This document shows, piece after piece, positions 21,446 through 29,952 of a stretch of DNA of 64,000 nt. Source of the stretch: Faucicola sp902506215 (GTDB taxonomy: Bacteria; Pseudomonadota; Gammaproteobacteria; Pseudomonadales; Moraxellaceae); NCBI GenBank assembly GCA_016888885.1, contig CP069437.1, forward strand, positions 1,488,001 through 1,552,000. Direction: 5' to 3'. A program made the position numbers and the translations under genes. Positions within the stretch are counted from its first letter, which is position 1; every line of letters begins with the position of its first letter. Below the pieces are notes generated by a model. The model had not been told where the DNA came from. It saw only the letters and a list, made by a program, of their open reading frames with translations, and did not search any database.

Positions 21446-21964
21446 GTGCAACTCACACCTACCATAGAAAAATTTGTCTTACATTGGGGCGAAATGGGCA
21501 ATAAATGGGGCGTAAACCGTACCGTTGCCCAGATTCATGCCTTGTTATTTTTGGCAGGCAAGCCGATGAATGCCGAAGAAATCCAAGAGACCTTAGGCGT
21601 GGCGCGTTCAAATGTGAGCAATAGTATCAAGGAATTGCAGAGCTTAAATCTGGTACAAACGGTACATACGCTCGGTGATAGACGCGATTATTTCACCACG
21701 GGCACGGATGTGTGGGAATTGGCTAAGGTGATTGTCGAAGAACGCTATCGCCGAGAGCTTGCGCCGACGGTTGGATTCTTGGCGGATTTAATCAATGAGC
21801 CAGAATTTGCCACAGAAAGCAAAGATGTACAGCAACGTATCAAAGACACCCACCAATTTGTCGATACGCTGACGAGTTGGGCGAACGAGATGCTAAAACT
21901 TTCGTCCACTACGCTCAATCGTATCCTAAAGCTTGGGGCGACGATTCAGAAGTTTTTGAAATGA
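21446..21964 (+). CDS. GbsR/MarR-type transcriptional regulator
   Basis: 172 residues from a GTG start supported by AGGG 7 nt upstream. The N-terminal FVLHWGEMGNKWGVNRTVAQIHALLFL is the signature of the GbsR-like branch of MarR regulators. The winged helix follows (EETLGVARSNVSNSIKELQSL, recognition helix about 55-70; wing GDRRDYF). The C-terminal helices (KDTHQFVDTLTSWANEML, ending ILKLGATIQKFLK) probably dimerise. The stop overlaps the start of a membrane-protein gene (ATGA), so they are translationally coupled. Adjacent palindromes suggest autoregulation. In other bacteria GbsR relatives respond to osmoprotectants, but no choline or betaine gene is nearby, so the ligand is open. Confidence 0.83.
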   Translation: MQLTPTIEKFVLHWGEMGNKWGVNRTVAQIHALLFLAGKPMNAEEIQETLGVARSNVSNSIKELQSLNLVQTVHTLGDRRDYFTTGTDVWELAKVIVEERYRRELAPTVGFLADLINEPEFATESKDVQQRIKDTHQFVDTLTSWANEMLKLSSTTLNRILKLGATIQKFLK

Positions 21965-22398
21965 TGAGGTTTGACGGTATGGCTAAAGCGAATTGGTGGC
22001 GATTCATCAAATTTTTTGGTAGTGGTGTATTGCTGAGTTTTTTGGTGATTGTGGTGTCATTTTTTGTTTTGGCTTATACCAAAATCATGGATATTACCAT
22101 CATGCTACTACTGGCGATTGTCTGTTTACTGGTCGGTATTTTACCCACTTTTTTGACAGGGCTATGGTTAGTGGTCATACGCCACATTCGATATGTCAAT
22201 TATATGGCGTTTTTTATGGGCAATCTGGTTTTAGCGATTTTATTTATTTTGGGTTTTATCCTGCTAACGAATAATTTATCGCTGCCCAATTTTATTGAGG
22301 TACTAAAAGTGGCTACTGTAATTATAGTGATGGGATGTATTTCAGGGCTAATAGCCATGTTAAGTGGTTTTTTTACCCTTAAATCATCCAAAAACTAA
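21961..22398 (+). CDS. Small four-helix membrane protein of unknown function
   Basis: 145 residues from ATG 21961, which overlaps the regulator stop by 4 nt; a frame upstream to 21877 is open but lies within the regulator. Four hydrophobic segments are visible: about 18-40 (GVLLSFLVIVVSFFVL), 45-70, 85-105 and 115-135. The short ends carry positive charges, including RHIRYVN between helices 2 and 3. I recognise no family motif. Coupling to the regulator suggests a partner or effector of the same regulon, for example a sensor or small transporter, but this is inference. Confidence 0.7.
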   Translation: MMRFDGMAKANWWRFIKFFGSGVLLSFLVIVVSFFVLAYTKIMDITIMLLLAIVCLLVGILPTFLTGLWLVVIRHIRYVNYMAFFMGNLVLAILFILGFILLTNNLSLPNFIEVLKVATVIIVMGCISGLIAMLSGFFTLKSSKN

Positions 22399-22415
22399 TA
22401 TTTTTTACCCATAAA

Positions 22416-22433
22416 TTTCAGTTTTGACAGAAA
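22416..22433. promoter_or_regulatory. Operator-like palindrome, copy 2
   Basis: TTTCAGT-TTTG-ACAGAAA matches copy 1 (21358-21375) at 16 of 18 positions. It lies between the membrane-protein gene and the epimerase gene, ending 2 nt before the AGGAA ribosome site of the latter, where binding could block transcription of the epimerase gene. Confidence 0.5.
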
Positions 22434-22447
22434 AAAGGAAAGAGATG

Positions 22448-23395
22448 ATGAAAATACTTATCACAGGCGGTTCAGGATTTTTAGGCACAGCGTTGACGCA
22501 ATCGTTAAAAACCCATGGCGTAAAAGGTGACACTGCATCAGTCACTTGGGTATCTCGTTCTGTAGAAAAAGAGAAAAGCAAAAATATCGCAGACGACGTC
22601 ATTAGCTATGACGATCTTGCCAGCAGCAATGAGACGTATGATGTCATCATCAATCTAGCAGGTGCGGGTATTGCCGACAGCCGTTGGACGGATGCACGTA
22701 AGCAAGAATTGTTTGATAGCCGACTAAAACCCACACAAGCGGTAATTGATTATATTGAGCGAATGGGCAACAAGCCAAAATTATTGATTAGCGGCTCAGC
22801 CATCGGTTGGTATGGTATCCAACAGGAAAACGACCCAACCGCGCTTGATGAAACCAGCCCCGTGACAAAAACTGACTTCGCTCACGAAATTTGTCAGGCA
22901 TGGGAGCAGCTAGCTTTGACTGCGCAAGATACTGTAACAGATGCCGTAACAGACGCTGTGCCAGTTGTGATTGTGCGTACAGGGGTGGTGATTGCGCCCG
23001 AGGGGGGTATGGTTGGACGACTGATTACCCCATTTAAAATGGGCACCGGTGGTAAACTTGGCAATGGTCAGCAAATCATGAGCTGGATTAGCCGTACTGA
23101 TTGGGTGCGTGCGGTGATTTTTATCATTGAACAAAACCTGACTCACACCCTGCCCACTCAGCAAATTTACAATTTGACCAATCCAACGCCTATTAGCAAT
23201 GCTGCATTTACCGATGCGATGGGCACTTGGTTGCACCGCCCTACTGTGATGACCCTGCCCGCCTTTGTGGTCAAGACCATGTTTGGTGAAATGTCGATGT
23301 TACTGTTGGATGGGCAGCGTGTTGTGCCCACAGCATTACTGGATAAAGGTTTTGAATTTAACGACTTGACCGTATTAGATGCCCTAAAAAGCTAA
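22448..23395 (+). CDS. TIGR01777-family NAD-dependent epimerase/dehydratase-like protein (YfcH-type)
   Basis: 315 residues from ATG 22448; ATG 22445 is adjacent, but AGGAA at 22436-22440 gives better spacing for 22448. The N-terminal Rossmann motif is ITGGSGFLG (about 4-12). NLAGAGIADSRWT is the family variant of the SDR NNAG element. SGSAIGWYG carries the catalytic-like Tyr. A DUF1731-type C-terminal part follows (LPAFVVKTMFGEMSMLLLDGQRVVPTALLDKGF). Cofactor binding is expected, the substrate is unknown. An operator-like palindrome lies directly upstream. A DUF393 gene follows after 18 nt in the same direction, so they are probably co-transcribed. Confidence 0.85.
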   Translation: MKILITGGSGFLGTALTQSLKTHGVKGDTASVTWVSRSVEKEKSKNIADDVISYDDLASSNETYDVIINLAGAGIADSRWTDARKQELFDSRLKPTQAVIDYIERMGNKPKLLISGSAIGWYGIQQENDPTALDETSPVTKTDFAHEICQAWEQLALTAQDTVTDAVTDAVPVVIVRTGVVIAPEGGMVGRLITPFKMGTGGKLGNGQQIMSWISRTDWVRAVIFIIEQNLTHTLPTQQIYNLTNPTPISNAAFTDAMGTWLHRPTVMTLPAFVVKTMFGEMSMLLLDGQRVVPTALLDKGFEFNDLTVLDALKS

Positions 23396-23413
23396 TCTTC
23401 GGAGACTGTTAAT

Positions 23414-23818
23414 ATGATTACCATGTACTATGATGATACCTGCCCTGTCTGCCGTACCGAAGCCTTGCATATGGCAGAGAAAAAACCTGACGCCATTTGC
23501 ATCATGGCGATTGATGACGCACGCGACGAACTTGCCAAATTTGGTATTAGCGAAGATGAGGCGATGACTTATCTGTGTGTGCAAGATAAACAAGGGAACA
23601 TGCAAAAAGGCATGGATGCCGTACGACTGCTATACAAAACCGCACAGCTGCCATTTGCAACCGTGTTTGAATGGCCTGTAGTGAAACAAGCCAGTGATAT
23701 GATTTACCCTATTTTTGCGCGACATCGCAACCGTGTACCCAACTGGATGACCCAACTTGCCTATGGTAAAGTCGCAGCAGACTGCAAAGACGGTATGTGT
23801 AAAACTCGAGGCAAATAA
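23414..23818 (+). CDS. DUF393/DCC-family thiol-disulfide oxidoreductase-like protein
   Basis: 134 residues. MYYDDTCPVCRTEA at the N-terminus is the DCC family motif with a thioredoxin-like CPVC pair (Cys11, Cys14). MDAVRLLYKT and the C-terminal NRVPNWM and CKDGMC segments fit the family, which is predicted to be a redox or metal-linked enzyme of unknown substrate. It starts 18 nt after the epimerase gene and has GGAGAC as ribosome site; YfcH-type and DCC-type genes occur together in several proteobacteria. It has no signal peptide. Confidence 0.8.
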   Translation: MITMYYDDTCPVCRTEALHMAEKKPDAICIMAIDDARDELAKFGISEDEAMTYLCVQDKQGNMQKGMDAVRLLYKTAQLPFATVFEWPVVKQASDMIYPIFARHRNRVPNWMTQLAYGKVAADCKDGMCKTRGK

Positions 23819-24308
23819 ATGCCGTTTGGTTTCAATAGTGGTATGTATGCTCAATGATTTATCTATCCTCAACGATTTATCTATCATGGATAGTTTGATA
23901 ATTTTTAATGGTCATTGGGCGTTACAGTTATCATTAGGTGCAATCATGATTAGGTACAATGACTATTAGTCACGATTATGAATATCAGGTTATGTCTAAT
24001 AATAATTTTGAGTGCTTTGATAGGGTTGTCACTAATTTTCAACTAACATTCTACAATTTTTTTACAGTTTGAGAAAAAATAGCTAGATTTTTTAACAATT
24101 TTCATTTAATAATAGCAACTAATCGGGAAGATGAGATTGTTTGTATCATTTAAGGCAATCTATTACGTTTAGCATAGCGGACTTGCTTCAACATATTTTG
24201 TCTACTGTTATTGTCATCCAATCGCTATCTTCCTTGTCGGTTTTGACACTGATTGTTGAGTCAATCATCAATGAGTTGTCTTTTCATTCATTTACAAGGA
24301 GCGTTACC
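23819..24308. other. Intergenic region with an 18-bp imperfect tandem repeat
   Basis: 490 bp without a credible gene. A two-copy repeat (TCAAYGATTTATCTATC) lies at 23851-23885. The rest is AT-rich and should contain the yjcH-actP promoter, which I could not assign. A long frame that enters yjcH from 24141 lacks protein-like features before Met 24309. Confidence 0.4.
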
Positions 24309-24629
24309 ATGGATGAGGCACAAATTCAGCGCGTCATGAATCATCCTGAATTCCAAAGCATGGCAAAGAAAAAAACTAGCCTAGGTCTTATTTTTACCAT
24401 TATCACGCTAGTTTTTTGGTTCGGTTATCTGCTACTCGTGGGATTTAACCCAAGCATGTTTGCAAAACCAGTTTTCGCAGGTTCGATGACGCCTGTAGGT
24501 TTTTATATTTTCGTAGCTTTCATCATTTTTGTACCACTCATCACTTGGATATATGTCAAAAAAGCAAACGGTGAATTTGACACGATGACTCGTAAGGTTA
24601 TCGATGATATCAACAGTGGTAAAGTATAA
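24309..24629 (+). CDS. yjcH: DUF485 membrane protein YjcH, partner of ActP
   Basis: 106 residues from ATG 24309, preceded by AAGGAG with 7-8 nt spacing. It has two transmembrane segments (about 26-45 and 64-86) and the conserved ends of DUF485: FQSMAKKKTSLGL near the start and WIYVKKANGEFDTMT after helix 2. In E. coli yjcH lies between acs and actP. Here actP follows after 88 nt, but acs is not adjacent. The protein is thought to assist the acetate symporter; its exact function is not established. Confidence 0.88.
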   Translation: MDEAQIQRVMNHPEFQSMAKKKTSLGLIFTIITLVFWFGYLLLVGFNPSMFAKPVFAGSMTPVGFYIFVAFIIFVPLITWIYVKKANGEFDTMTRKVIDDINSGKV

Positions 24630-24717
24630 CCCCACAGGGATTGTGTTGGGTTTTCAATTGTAAAATTGTACTTTTTATAACAATTTTGACATCATTTTTG
24701 ACACCATGGAGGGTGGC

Positions 24718-26457
24718 ATGTTACAAAAACAGTATAACAGCGTGACTGTTAAAGGCTTTAGCAAGCGTATCGGCAAGGTTTCAGCTGCCGCAAGCTTGAC
24801 GCTAATGGGTCTGATGGCACAGATGCCGGCATGGGCAGCGGGCGCCCTGGAAGGCGAAGTAAAAAAACAACCGCTGAATATCTCAGCTATTATCATGTTC
24901 TTGATTTTCGTTTTGGCAACACTCGGTATTACTTACTGGGCGTCAAAACAAAACAAAACCGCTAGCGACTTTTATACCGCGGGCGGCGGTATCTCAGGTA
25001 CCAAAAATGGGATCGCCATTGCCGGGGACTATATGTCAGCGGTAACCTTTTTGGGGTTATCGAGTATGGTTTTTACCGTCGGTTATGATGGCATGATTTA
25101 TACGCTAGCCTTCTTGATTGGTTGGCCGATTATTTTATTCTTAATCGCTGAGCGGCTACGTAACTTGGGTAAATTTACCTTCGCAGATGTGGCATCTTAT
25201 CGTTTTTCCCAAACCCCAGTACGTATTTTTGCTGCATCCGGTACCTTGGTCGTCGTTGCACTATATTTGGTTGCGCAGATGGTTGGTGCGGGTAAATTGA
25301 TTCAATTATTATTTGGATTAGATTATATTTACGCAGTTATCATCGTTGGTATATTAATGATGGTTTACGTATTGTTTGGCGGTATGCTTGCCACCACTTG
25401 GGTACAAATTATCAAAGCTATTTTGCTGATGTCAGGTGCGACTTTCATGGCATTTATGGTGATGAGCCATGTTGGTTTTAGTTTTGACAAATTATTTACG
25501 TCAGCCGTCGCTGTCCATAGCAAACATGAAGCGATTTTGTCACCTGGTAAATTGGTAAACAATCCTATTGAGTCTGTCTCATTAGGTTTGGGTCTATTGT
25601 TTGGTACAGCAGGTTTACCACACGTATTGATGCGTTTCTTTACGGTGCCAGATGCCAAACAAGCTCGTAAATCGGTACTGGTTGCCGCTAGCTGTATTTC
25701 TTACGTGTATTTTATGATCGTTCTCATTGGTTTGGGTGCTATCGTTATCTTAGCTGAACATCCAGATTATTTCACCACAGTGGTTAAAGATGGCGTAAGC
25801 TCACAAGCACTCATCGGTGGTGCCAACATGGCAGCAATTCACTTGTCCCATGCCGTGGGTGGTAACCTATTCCTAGGCTTTATCTCGGCGGTTGCTTTTG
25901 CGACTATCCTAGCGGTTGTGGCAGGTTTGACTTTATCAGGCGCCTCAGCGGTCAGCCATGACTTGTATGCTAGTGTTATCAGAAAAGGTCAAGCGAGACC
26001 TGAAGAAGAGATGCGTGCATCAAAAATTACCGTGGTTGCGTTAAGTTTATTGTCAATCGTCACCGGTATTATCTTTGAAAACCAAAACCTTGCGTTCATT
26101 GCAAGTTTGGTATTTGCGGTCGCGGCATCGGCTAACTTCCCGATTCTTTTGTTAGCGATGTTCTGGCGTGGTCTAACCACTCGTGGTGCGGTCATCGGTG
26201 GGTTTGCAGGCTTAGCAGTCGCAGTGTTACTGATTATCTTAGGACCTGCGGTTTGGGTCGATATCATGAAACACGAATCACCCGCTTTCCCATACAAAAA
26301 CGTGGCGTTATTTAGTATGCCTGTGACCTTCATTCTAGCGTGGATCGCATCTATCACTGACAACTCACCACGCGCTGAGTTAGATAGAAAAGGCTTTGAT
26401 GCACAGTATGTACGTTCATTAACCGGTATCGGTGCGTCAGGTGCATCTGACCACTAA
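24718..26457 (+). CDS. actP: Cation/acetate symporter
   Basis: 579 residues from ATG 24718, chosen because GGAGG at 24708-24712 lies just upstream; an ATG at 24706 is in frame but contains that ribosome site. A signal-like segment (about 20-42, ending AWAAG) is followed by thirteen hydrophobic segments of the sodium:solute symporter family. Family markers are SDFYTAGGGISGTKNGIAIAG, SAVTFLG, GLPHVLMRFFTVPDAKQARKS and SAVAFATILAVVAGLTLSGASAVSHDLY. ActP takes up acetate and other short carboxylates across the inner membrane. It forms an operon with yjcH and is closed by a strong terminator. Specificity for acetate is by family and neighbour. Confidence 0.92.
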   Translation: MLQKQYNSVTVKGFSKRIGKVSAAASLTLMGLMAQMPAWAAGALEGEVKKQPLNISAIIMFLIFVLATLGITYWASKQNKTASDFYTAGGGISGTKNGIAIAGDYMSAVTFLGLSSMVFTVGYDGMIYTLAFLIGWPIILFLIAERLRNLGKFTFADVASYRFSQTPVRIFAASGTLVVVALYLVAQMVGAGKLIQLLFGLDYIYAVIIVGILMMVYVLFGGMLATTWVQIIKAILLMSGATFMAFMVMSHVGFSFDKLFTSAVAVHSKHEAILSPGKLVNNPIESVSLGLGLLFGTAGLPHVLMRFFTVPDAKQARKSVLVAASCISYVYFMIVLIGLGAIVILAEHPDYFTTVVKDGVSSQALIGGANMAAIHLSHAVGGNLFLGFISAVAFATILAVVAGLTLSGASAVSHDLYASVIRKGQARPEEEMRASKITVVALSLLSIVTGIIFENQNLAFIASLVFAVAASANFPILLLAMFWRGLTTRGAVIGGFAGLAVAVLLIILGPAVWVDIMKHESPAFPYKNVALFSMPVTFILAWIASITDNSPRAELDRKGFDAQYVRSLTGIGASGASDH

Positions 26458-26473
26458 TCCAGTGTTCAATAAC

Positions 26474-26506
26474 AAATACCGCTTGCAATAAGCGGTATTT
26501 TTTTAT
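26474..26506 (+). terminator. Terminator of yjcH-actP
   Basis: A perfect 11-bp stem, AAATACCGCTT/AAGCGGTATTT, with a 5-nt loop followed by TTTTAT. Confidence 0.9.
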
Positions 26507-26534
26507 ATTGGGTTTTTTTTAAAACCTATGAACT

Positions 26535-27554
26535 TTATCCTTGATGAATCTCAACAAGGTTTTGGCTTGTCGTGGCATCAGCTTGTTTGACATACAATTT
26601 TGATTTTGAGCTATAAGGCACTAGTCCTGAGGGTACTACGCCTTTAGCAGATTCGTAATTATGAATGGAGTCATCGAAGAAAATATGCGGGGCAAAGGTT
26701 TGCAGTACATGGCGTTTATCTAAGCCACCTAAAAAGAATGCCAAATCCACATTGACGCCCCAATCACGCAATGTCTTAATCGCGCGCAAATCAGCAGGCG
26801 CATTGCGTGCGGTCACCAGTGCAATTTGAATCGGTGGATGTTTGATTTTAGCAGGCAGGCGTTTTTGTAGTTTAGAGAGTTTAATTAAAAAATCCGCATA
26901 CGGGCCTTTATTCATCGGCACATCACTCATTTTGGCTTCATAATCATGAAACGCTTTGAGTCCTTGCTGGCGAGACAGTAGCTCCCCCGCTTCATCAAAT
27001 AACACGGCATCGCCATCAAATGCAATGCGTAGCTGATTGGTGTCTAGCTCCTTCATATCAATGGGCGGCGCATCCAGAATCGCGCAGGCACACACGCCTG
27101 CATCGGTGACTTGCTGGGCATCGTCATGATTGGTGGTCAAAAACAAATCCACCTTAAAATCCGCCACATAATCCGCCACCCCTTCGCCTGAGGTAAATGC
27201 CGAGCGACTAATCGGTAGTCCATGACTACGCAGCGCATTTAATACTTGAATACCGGTATCTGGGCTGTTTTTTGACATAATCACCACTTCAACCATGGGC
27301 GCAGCTATGCCCTCGCCCTTGTCATCGGCTGCACAATGGTGATTGAGATTGAGTAAGGCTTTGATAAGCGGATAACCCGTCCCAGTTTGCAGGGGGTCAT
27401 TTTCGCGTTCAATCATATAGCTGCGAAATTTATCAATCGCCGTTTCTGGGTCTTGGGCTAAGGCTTGTTGAAAAAACCGCTCAGACTCTGATAAGTCAAA
27501 CAATGCCGTGGCAGAGACCGCCACAATTAATGTATTGGAAAAATCAACTGACAT
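26535..27554 (-). CDS. Cytosolic 5'-nucleotidase family protein
   Basis: 339 residues from ATG 27554, which has AAGGGC about 9 nt upstream; an upstream in-frame start at 27572 is less likely. The sequence follows the 5'-nucleotidase family related to animal cytosolic 5'-nucleotidase I: TLIVAVSATALFDLSESERFF near the N-terminus, VVIMSKNSPDTGIQVLNALRSHGLPISR, FLTTNHDDAQ, RIAFDGDAVLFDEAGE (HAD-like Asp nucleophile region, about 187-199), and LVTARNAPADLRAIKTLRDWGV. It would dephosphorylate nucleoside monophosphates in the cytoplasm. It is separated from actP by a terminator and faces away from thrS. Confidence 0.8.
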   Translation of the reverse strand: MSVDFSNTLIVAVSATALFDLSESERFFQQALAQDPETAIDKFRSYMIERENDPLQTGTGYPLIKALLNLNHHCAADDKGEGIAAPMVEVVIMSKNSPDTGIQVLNALRSHGLPISRSAFTSGEGVADYVADFKVDLFLTTNHDDAQQVTDAGVCACAILDAPPIDMKELDTNQLRIAFDGDAVLFDEAGELLSRQQGLKAFHDYEAKMSDVPMNKGPYADFLIKLSKLQKRLPAKIKHPPIQIALVTARNAPADLRAIKTLRDWGVNVDLAFFLGGLDKRHVLQTFAPHIFFDDSIHNYESAKGVVPSGLVPYSSKSKLYVKQADATTSQNLVEIHQG

Positions 27555-27820
27555 AAAAATGCCCTTAATCAATCGTATTGTTATGAAGCGTTATGAAGCA
27601 TAGCACTCACTATCCTGTAGTTATATAAGTTATAAGTTTTGCCACGGGTAATCTAGATTATTCCTGTAACTTGTTGGTGCAAAGACGCACAGTCAAATTA
27701 AAGACACCCAGTCAAATTGTAGATGCCAAGCATTGGCTGTCGTCTATTGCAGTGTTTTTTACACGCATATCATGAGCTGCCTCATTTTCTGCCATAACTG
27801 CAAGCAATTCAATCAGCAAG

Positions 27821-27849
27821 TTGGTTTCATCAGCGCAATTTGCTATAAT
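27821..27849 (+). promoter_or_regulatory. thrS promoter
   Basis: -35 TTGGTT (27821-27826), 17-bp spacer, perfect -10 TATAAT (27844-27849) preceded by TTGC. Predicted start near 27856 gives a leader of about 160 nt before thrS. Confidence 0.75.
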
Positions 27850-27855
27850 ATCTCG

Positions 27856-28015
27856 TTTACGCTTTTTGCAAAGCGACGAATTCATGGGATTGTAATGCCT
27901 ATCGAGACACGGTAAGTCTGGATGGGCAGAGTTTTTCCCTTTTTTTATTCCCATCTCTCACGGTTACATGACCGATAGTAACGGTCATCACTGCCAAAGG
28001 ACAACAGGAGCAATT
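27856..28015 (+). promoter_or_regulatory. thrS mRNA leader with anticodon-arm mimic (putative autoregulatory operator)
   Basis: The leader holds a hairpin at 27860-27875 (CGCTTT/AAAGCG), a longer pairing of GATGGG (27921-27926) with CCCATC (27950-27955), and a 7-bp stem at 27968-27988, ATGACCG/CGGTCAT. The last stem carries the 7-nt loop ATAGTAA. As a tRNA anticodon loop this has T33, anticodon AGT and A37, including the G35-U36 pair that threonyl-tRNA synthetase recognises. The Shine-Dalgarno AGGAG (28006-28010) follows 17 nt later. In E. coli ThrRS represses its own translation by binding such a mimic upstream of the ribosome site. The correspondence here is structural inference. Confidence 0.6.
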
Positions 28016-29944
28016 ATGGTAGCCATTACCTTACCAAACGGCGATATTAAACAATTTGATGGACAAACGTCAGTCATGGAAGTGGCACAAAGCATCGGCG
28101 CAGGGCTTGCCAAAGCCACCGTTGCAGGACGTGTCAACGGTAAATTAGTTGATGCGTGTGACCCGATTAGCGAAGACGCCAGCGTTCAAATCATCACGCC
28201 AAAAGACGAGGAAGGTGTGGAAATCATTCGCCACTCGACCGCTCACTTACTGGGTCATGCTGTCAAACAGCTGTATCCTGAAGTGAAGATGGTTATCGGT
28301 CCTGTGATTGAAGAGGGTTTTTATTACGATATCTATAGCGAGCGCCCGTTTACGCCAGAAGACATGGAAAAAATCGAAGCGCGCATGACGCAATTGATTA
28401 ACCAAGATTACGATGTTATCAAAAAAATGACACCGCGTGACGAGGTTATCAAAGTATTCCAAGACCGTGGCGAGACTTATAAATTACGTCTTATCGAAGA
28501 TATGCCGAATGAAACGCAAATGGGTTTATACTATCACCAAGAATATGTTGATATGTGCCGTGGACCACACGTGCCCAATACCCGTTTCTTAAAAGCCTTT
28601 AAACTCACCAAAATGAGTGGTGCCTACTGGCGCGGTGATGCCAAAAACGAGCAACTACAACGTATCTACGGTACCGCTTGGGCAGATAAAAAAGACCTTA
28701 AAGCCTATATCCAACGTATCGAAGAAGCGGAAAAACGCGACCACCGTAAAATCGGTAAATCGCTTGATTTATTTCATATGCAAGAAGAAGCGCCTGGTAT
28801 GGTGTTTTGGCATCCCAATGGCTGGACGATGTGGCAAGTGCTTGAGCAGTATATGCGCAAAGTACAAAAAGATAACGGTTATCTTGAAATCAAAACCCCA
28901 CAAATCGTCGATAGAAGCCTATGGGAAAAATCAGGTCACTGGGAAAATTATGGTGACATGATGTTCACCACCCACAGTGAAAAACGTGACTATGCCATCA
29001 AGCCGATGAACTGCCCGTGTCACGTGCAAGTGTTCAATCAAGGGTTAAAATCCTACCGTGACTTGCCATTGCGTCTTGCCGAGTTTGGCTCATGCCACCG
29101 CAATGAACCATCAGGTTCACTCCATGGCATCATGCGGGTGCGTGGCTTTACCCAAGATGACGCCCATATTTTTTGTAGTAATGAGCAAATCAAACAAGAA
29201 GCCCAAGACTTTATCAAGCTTACCCTTGATGTGTATAAAGACTTTGGTTTTGATGACGTGCAAATGAAACTCTCGACTCGTCCAGAAAAACGGGTCGGTG
29301 CTGACGAACTGTGGGACTTGGCAGAAAAAGACTTAGCGGACGCATTGGATAATGCAGGGCTTGACTGGCAGTATCTGCCAGGTGAAGGCGCATTTTATGG
29401 ACCTAAAATCGAGTTTAGCCTTAAAGACTGTCTTGGCCGGGTGTGGCAATGCGGTACACTGCAGCTTGACTTTAACCTGCCAGAGCGCCTAGGTGCGGAG
29501 TTTGTCAATGAGCAAGGCGAACGTGAGCGCCCTGTAATGCTCCACCGTGCGATTTTGGGGTCATTTGAACGCTTTATCGGTATGCTCATCGAGCATTACG
29601 CCGGCTGGATGCCAGTCTGGCTTGCACCGCAGCAAGTCGTGGTGATGAATATTACCGACAACCAAGCGCCAGCCTGTCAAAAGGTCGCCGAACAATTGAA
29701 TCAAGCCGGACTTCGTGTCATCACCGATTTGCGTAATGAGAAAATTGGCTTTAAAATTAGAGAACGCACCCTTGAACGTATTCCTTATATGATTGTCATG
29801 GGTGATAAAGAAGTAGAAAGCAACCAAGTTAATGTCCGTACTCGTGAAGGTGACAACCTTGGCGTGATGAGTATTGATGCTTTTATCGACTTGGTTAACC
29901 AAGCGACCGCCCAAAAAGGGCGCGTCAAATCAAAAACAGCGTAG
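28016..29944 (+). CDS. thrS: Threonyl-tRNA synthetase
   Basis: 642 residues, matching the E. coli enzyme in size. The ATG at 28016 follows AGGAG with 5-nt spacing; the frame upstream to 27968 overlaps the leader hairpin. Domains in order: TGS (1-60), the editing/SAD domain (RHSTAHLLGHAVKQLYPE, about 72-90), the class II catalytic core with MNCPCHVQ (zinc Cys), motif 2 HGIMRVRGFTQDDAH and ILGSFERFIGMLIEH (motif 3), then the anticodon-binding domain (GLRVITDLRNEKIGFKIRE). It charges tRNA-Thr and edits mis-activated serine. infC follows after 8 nt, an arrangement shared with E. coli. Confidence 0.97.
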   Translation: MVAITLPNGDIKQFDGQTSVMEVAQSIGAGLAKATVAGRVNGKLVDACDPISEDASVQIITPKDEEGVEIIRHSTAHLLGHAVKQLYPEVKMVIGPVIEEGFYYDIYSERPFTPEDMEKIEARMTQLINQDYDVIKKMTPRDEVIKVFQDRGETYKLRLIEDMPNETQMGLYYHQEYVDMCRGPHVPNTRFLKAFKLTKMSGAYWRGDAKNEQLQRIYGTAWADKKDLKAYIQRIEEAEKRDHRKIGKSLDLFHMQEEAPGMVFWHPNGWTMWQVLEQYMRKVQKDNGYLEIKTPQIVDRSLWEKSGHWENYGDMMFTTHSEKRDYAIKPMNCPCHVQVFNQGLKSYRDLPLRLAEFGSCHRNEPSGSLHGIMRVRGFTQDDAHIFCSNEQIKQEAQDFIKLTLDVYKDFGFDDVQMKLSTRPEKRVGADELWDLAEKDLADALDNAGLDWQYLPGEGAFYGPKIEFSLKDCLGRVWQCGTLQLDFNLPERLGAEFVNEQGERERPVMLHRAILGSFERFIGMLIEHYAGWMPVWLAPQQVVVMNITDNQAPACQKVAEQLNQAGLRVITDLRNEKIGFKIRERTLERIPYMIVMGDKEVESNQVNVRTREGDNLGVMSIDAFIDLVNQATAQKGRVKSKTA

Positions 29945-29952
29945 GAGTAAGT

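Noticed and set aside
24141..24308. N-terminal extension of YjcH
   Set aside because: The good ribosome site and family alignment place the start at 24309; the upstream residues resemble translated intergenic DNA.
27712..27954. 80-codon minus-strand ORF upstream of thrS
   Set aside because: It lies across the thrS promoter and leader with no ribosome site or recognisable domain.
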